Source: an uncultured Verrucomicrobiota bacterium (GTDB taxonomy: Bacteria > Verrucomicrobiota > Verrucomicrobiia > Limisphaerales > UBA9464). From it: a DNA stretch of 8,667 nt. Position numbers and translations under genes: made by a program. Positions 6,448 through 8,667 of the stretch are shown here, piece by piece. Position 1 is the first letter of the stretch. Each line of letters starts with the position of its first letter. The DNA is taken from assembly GCA_903930165.1 (NCBI GenBank), contig CAIYXO010000826.1:1-8667 (forward strand), written 5' to 3'. A model generated the notes under the pieces. It worked only from the letters and a program-made list of their open reading frames with translations, was not told where the DNA came from and searched no databases.

Positions 6448-7251
6448 GTGAACCGCATCGAGAAACGCTTCGCCGACCTCCGGGCCTCCGGACGTAAGGG
6501 GCTGGTGGTGTACATCGGGGCCGGCGACCCCCACCTGGACGCCACCCACGACCTGGCGTTGGCCTTCGACGCCGCCGGCGTCGACGTGCTGGAGCTGGGC
6601 GTCCCGTTCAGCGATCCGCTGGCGGACGGCATCGTCAACCAGCTCGCAGCCCAGCGGGGACTCGAGAGCGGGACCACGCCGCCGAAGGTCCTGGAGACGA
6701 TCCGCCGGATCCGGAAGTCCTCGTCGGTGCCGATCGTCCTCTACATCTATTTCAACCTGCTCCACAGAGTCGGCGTGGACCGGTTCATCCGCGACGCCGC
6801 GGAAGCCGGCGTGGACGGGCTCCTCGTGCTGGACCTGCCGCCGGAGGAATCCTCGAACTACGAGTCGCTGATGTCCGCGGCGGGACTCTGCCCGATCTAC
6901 CTGATCGCCCCCACCACACCGGAGGCGCGCATCGCGGTGATCGCACCGAGGGCTCGCGGGTTCATCTACTACGTCAGCCGGGAAGGCGTGACCGGCATGC
7001 AGGCGAAGGTGAGTTCCACCATCGCCGAGATGACCGCCCGCATCCGCGCCCATTCGCCGACGCCGATCGCGGTCGGGTTCGGCATCTCCAACGCCGAACA
7101 GGCGCGGGAGGTGGCCAGCCACGCCGAGGCGATCGTCGTCGGCAGCGCCATCGTGAACCGCATCGCCGAGAAGGGCACTTCGCCGGACCTCGTCCCGTAC
7201 GTCTCCGGATTCGTCCGGGAGCTTTCGGAGGCCGTCCGATCCGTCGGGTGA
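6448..7251 (+). CDS. trpA: Tryptophan synthase alpha subunit
   Basis: TrpA cleaves indole-3-glycerol phosphate to indole and glyceraldehyde-3-phosphate, passing indole to TrpB in the alpha2beta2 complex. The predicted TIM-barrel protein has 267 residues, the family length. It retains catalytic E49 in VLELGVPFSDPLADG and D60 in the same segment, GVDGLLVLDLPPEE (121-134), APTTPEARI (154-162), GFIYYVSREGVTG (171-183), and the phosphate-binding end GFGISNAEQ (210-218) and VVGSAIV (230-236). The GTG at 6448 gives the normal N-terminus MNRIEKRFADLR. The frame is open back to 6316, but those codons show no family resemblance and overlap the plsY promoter region. The usual Pro after DG is Ile (DGIVNQ), which I recall from verrucomicrobial TrpA. 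No trpB or other trp gene lies within the window. Confidence 0.96.
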   Translation: MNRIEKRFADLRASGRKGLVVYIGAGDPHLDATHDLALAFDAAGVDVLELGVPFSDPLADGIVNQLAAQRGLESGTTPPKVLETIRRIRKSSSVPIVLYIYFNLLHRVGVDRFIRDAAEAGVDGLLVLDLPPEESSNYESLMSAAGLCPIYLIAPTTPEARIAVIAPRARGFIYYVSREGVTGMQAKVSSTIAEMTARIRAHSPTPIAVGFGISNAEQAREVASHAEAIVVGSAIVNRIAEKGTSPDLVPYVSGFVRELSEAVRSVG

Positions 7252-7315
7252 CCGGCATGGGGCGGAAGTACCGGCGGCGACTGAATTTCCAACCGTTCGC
7301 CACGTCGGTCTTCCG

Positions 7316-8667
7316 ATGCTTCTCCGCCCGCTTCTGTCCCTCGCCCTGGGGACTTCGCTGGTCCTCGTCCGCGCCGCGGATTCTCCGGGATTCCAGCCTG
7401 CGCCGCAGACCTTCCTCCAGGAAATGGCGGACACTCCTGCAGGCCTGCCCGCGGGCCCCGTGGCGCTGCTGGAATTGGACGCCGGGGGACGGCCGATCGC
7501 GTTCTCGGGGGGACGCTGGTTCGCCTGGGATGGCGCCAACTGGGTGCCGAAGCCCGGTGTCGCCGCCAACACCCCGGACTCCTTCCCGATCCCCATGTCG
7601 GAAGGAGGTGCCGCCTCGGCTACGGTTCCCTGGGCCGACGTCCGCCAGATCGTCCGTTCGGGAAACACGTTCTGGATCGCCACGCGCAATTCCCTGCTGA
7701 CCTGGAGCGGTGGTCAGACCCGTTCGGCGGCCTGGCCTTCCGATCTGGAGATCCGGCAAATCGCGGTGGGCTCGGATGGAGAAGTGGCCGTCGCCACGTC
7801 GGGCGGATTGCGGACCCGGGTCGGCGACGCGTGGTCACCGGTGGAGGTGCTCGACGGTGGCGGGCGGGCTTGGGCGGTCCGCGACGTGCTGGGCGCGGCC
7901 TACGACTCCTCGGGTCGGCTGTGGTTCGCCAGCAAGGCCGGAGTCGGATGCCGGACCGGTGACGGATGGAAGTTCCACGAGGGCAAGGACGGGCTTCCCT
8001 GGAACGACTTCACCGGGGTCACGGCCGCTCCCGACGGTTCCGTCTGGTTCTCGACCCACCTCGGGGTGATCCGCTGGGACGGCGCCGCCTTCCACTACAG
8101 GCAGGGGTTGCGTTGGCTTCCCGCGGACGACGTGTCCTCGGCGCGGGTGGATCGGGACGGCCAGGCGTGGATGGCCACGGCGAAGGGTGTGGGGAGAATC
8201 CGGTTCGAACCGATGACGCTGGCGCGGAAGGCGGCCTTCTACGAGGAGGAGATCGCGAAGTACGTCAAGAGGACGCCGTACGGATACACCGCCGAAGCGC
8301 CGCTGGGGCGGCGGGCGGACAAGTCCACCGCCAAGCCGAACGATTCCGACAACGACGGCCTCTGGACGGCGATGTACGGGGCCGGGGAATGCTTCGGATT
8401 CGCGGCGACCGGTGATGCGGCCAACCGGACCCGGGCGACGCAGGCCTTCGAGGCGCTCCGCTTCCTTCAGAAGGTGACCCAGGGAGGGAATCCCTCGCCG
8501 CCCAAGGGGTACGTCGCCCGGACGATCCGGCCGGTGGAATGGCCCGACCCGAACGTCGGCAGGATCGAAGGCGACCGCGAGGAGGCGAAGCGCGACGCCC
8601 TCTGGAAGGTCTACGAACCCCGCTGGCCCAAGAGCGCCGACGGGAAGTGGTATTGGAAGTCGGACAC
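7316..8667 (+). CDS. Secreted beta-propeller (Reg_prop-like) protein with unknown C-terminal domain, 5' part (3' end outside window)
   Basis: The frame is open from the ATG at 7316 to the window edge (450 residues, no stop). Residues 1-20 are a signal peptide (MLLRPLLSLALGTSLVLVRA, then ADSP). About five propeller-like blades follow at roughly 107-133, 146-177, 190-228, 231-269 and 271-299, each with the pattern 'D..G..WFAT..GV.R..G..W', as in two-component-regulator propeller repeats and related sugar- or ligand-sensing propellers. After 300 the sequence changes to a charged helical stretch and a second domain with the strong signature DNDGLWTAMYGAGECFGFAAT (345-365) and RATQAFEALRFLQKVTQGG (373-391). 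This resembles helical-toroid glycosidase-like proteins, but I cannot name a family. The likely location is periplasmic or extracellular, with a possible role in polysaccharide handling (inference). It lies 64 bases after trpA, with no terminator seen between; co-transcription is possible but functionally unlikely. Confidence 0.85.
   Translation, partial: MLLRPLLSLALGTSLVLVRAADSPGFQPAPQTFLQEMADTPAGLPAGPVALLELDAGGRPIAFSGGRWFAWDGANWVPKPGVAANTPDSFPIPMSEGGAASATVPWADVRQIVRSGNTFWIATRNSLLTWSGGQTRSAAWPSDLEIRQIAVGSDGEVAVATSGGLRTRVGDAWSPVEVLDGGGRAWAVRDVLGAAYDSSGRLWFASKAGVGCRTGDGWKFHEGKDGLPWNDFTGVTAAPDGSVWFSTHLGVIRWDGAAFHYRQGLRWLPADDVSSARVDRDGQAWMATAKGVGRIRFEPMTLARKAAFYEEEIAKYVKRTPYGYTAEAPLGRRADKSTAKPNDSDNDGLWTAMYGAGECFGFAATGDAANRTRATQAFEALRFLQKVTQGGNPSPPKGYVARTIRPVEWPDPNVGRIEGDREEAKRDALWKVYEPRWPKSADGKWYWKSD

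Noticed and set aside
6142..7689. 515-codon minus-strand frame opposite trpA
   Set aside because: It is antisense to trpA and parts of plsY and the propeller gene, with no domain signal.
7248..7700. Plus-strand frame overlapping the trpA stop and the start of the propeller gene
   Set aside because: The sequence is Arg/Ser/Pro-rich without motifs. The other frame, from 7316, has a signal peptide, propeller blades and runs open to the edge.
1..8667. CRISPR arrays, transposons, integrases, toxin-antitoxin or defence genes, tRNA/rRNA
   Set aside because: No spaced direct repeats, transposase or integrase motifs, cloverleaf or rRNA-like stretches were seen on reading both strands.

Overview
This 8.7 kb window is GC-rich bacterial chromosome (roughly two thirds G+C by eye). 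It carries seven protein-coding genes and no recognisable RNA gene, mobile element, CRISPR array or defence cassette. Several features suggest Verrucomicrobiota or a relative in the PVC group: a collagen-like protein with an 'NIYIG...TIRIG' module, an RsmB-type methyltransferase with an Arg/Gly-rich tail, a TrpA with the 'PLADGIVNQ' signature, and a propeller protein followed by a 'DNDGLWTAMYGAGECF' domain. This assignment rests on recalled family resemblance, not on a search.

Layout. The left edge (1-575, +) is the 3' part of a collagen-repeat surface or tail-fibre-like protein, ending in a clear intrinsic terminator. A MoxR-type AAA+ ATPase follows on the minus strand (822-1841) with its own terminator just past its stop. 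It is divergent, across about 100 bp, from a secreted TPR protein (1944-2783, +). That gene overlaps by 4 bases (ATGA) an RsmB/NOP-family RNA m5C methyltransferase (2780-4624, +) that has an unusual low-complexity N-terminal extension of about 240 residues. A minus-strand pair, plsY then gpsA (6317 down to 4714), comes next; both act in glycerophospholipid synthesis and overlap by 4 bases (TTGA). Divergent from plsY is trpA (6448-7251, +), without trpB beside it. The right edge (7316-8667, +, open) holds the first 450 residues of a secreted beta-propeller protein.

Functional logic. PlsY acylates glycerol-3-phosphate and GpsA makes that glycerol-3-phosphate, so this pair is a coherent operon. 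MoxR and the TPR protein share a divergent control region and recall the MoxR/TPR combination of Bat-type operons, but no DUF58 or VWA partner is visible. The other genes look like ordinary, functionally unrelated chromosomal neighbours. I did not find a convincing new multi-gene system. The points most worth a second look are the Arg/Gly-rich methyltransferase tail, the orphan MoxR/TPR divergon with a palindrome at its start, the collagen-repeat protein, and the propeller plus unknown-domain protein at the right edge.
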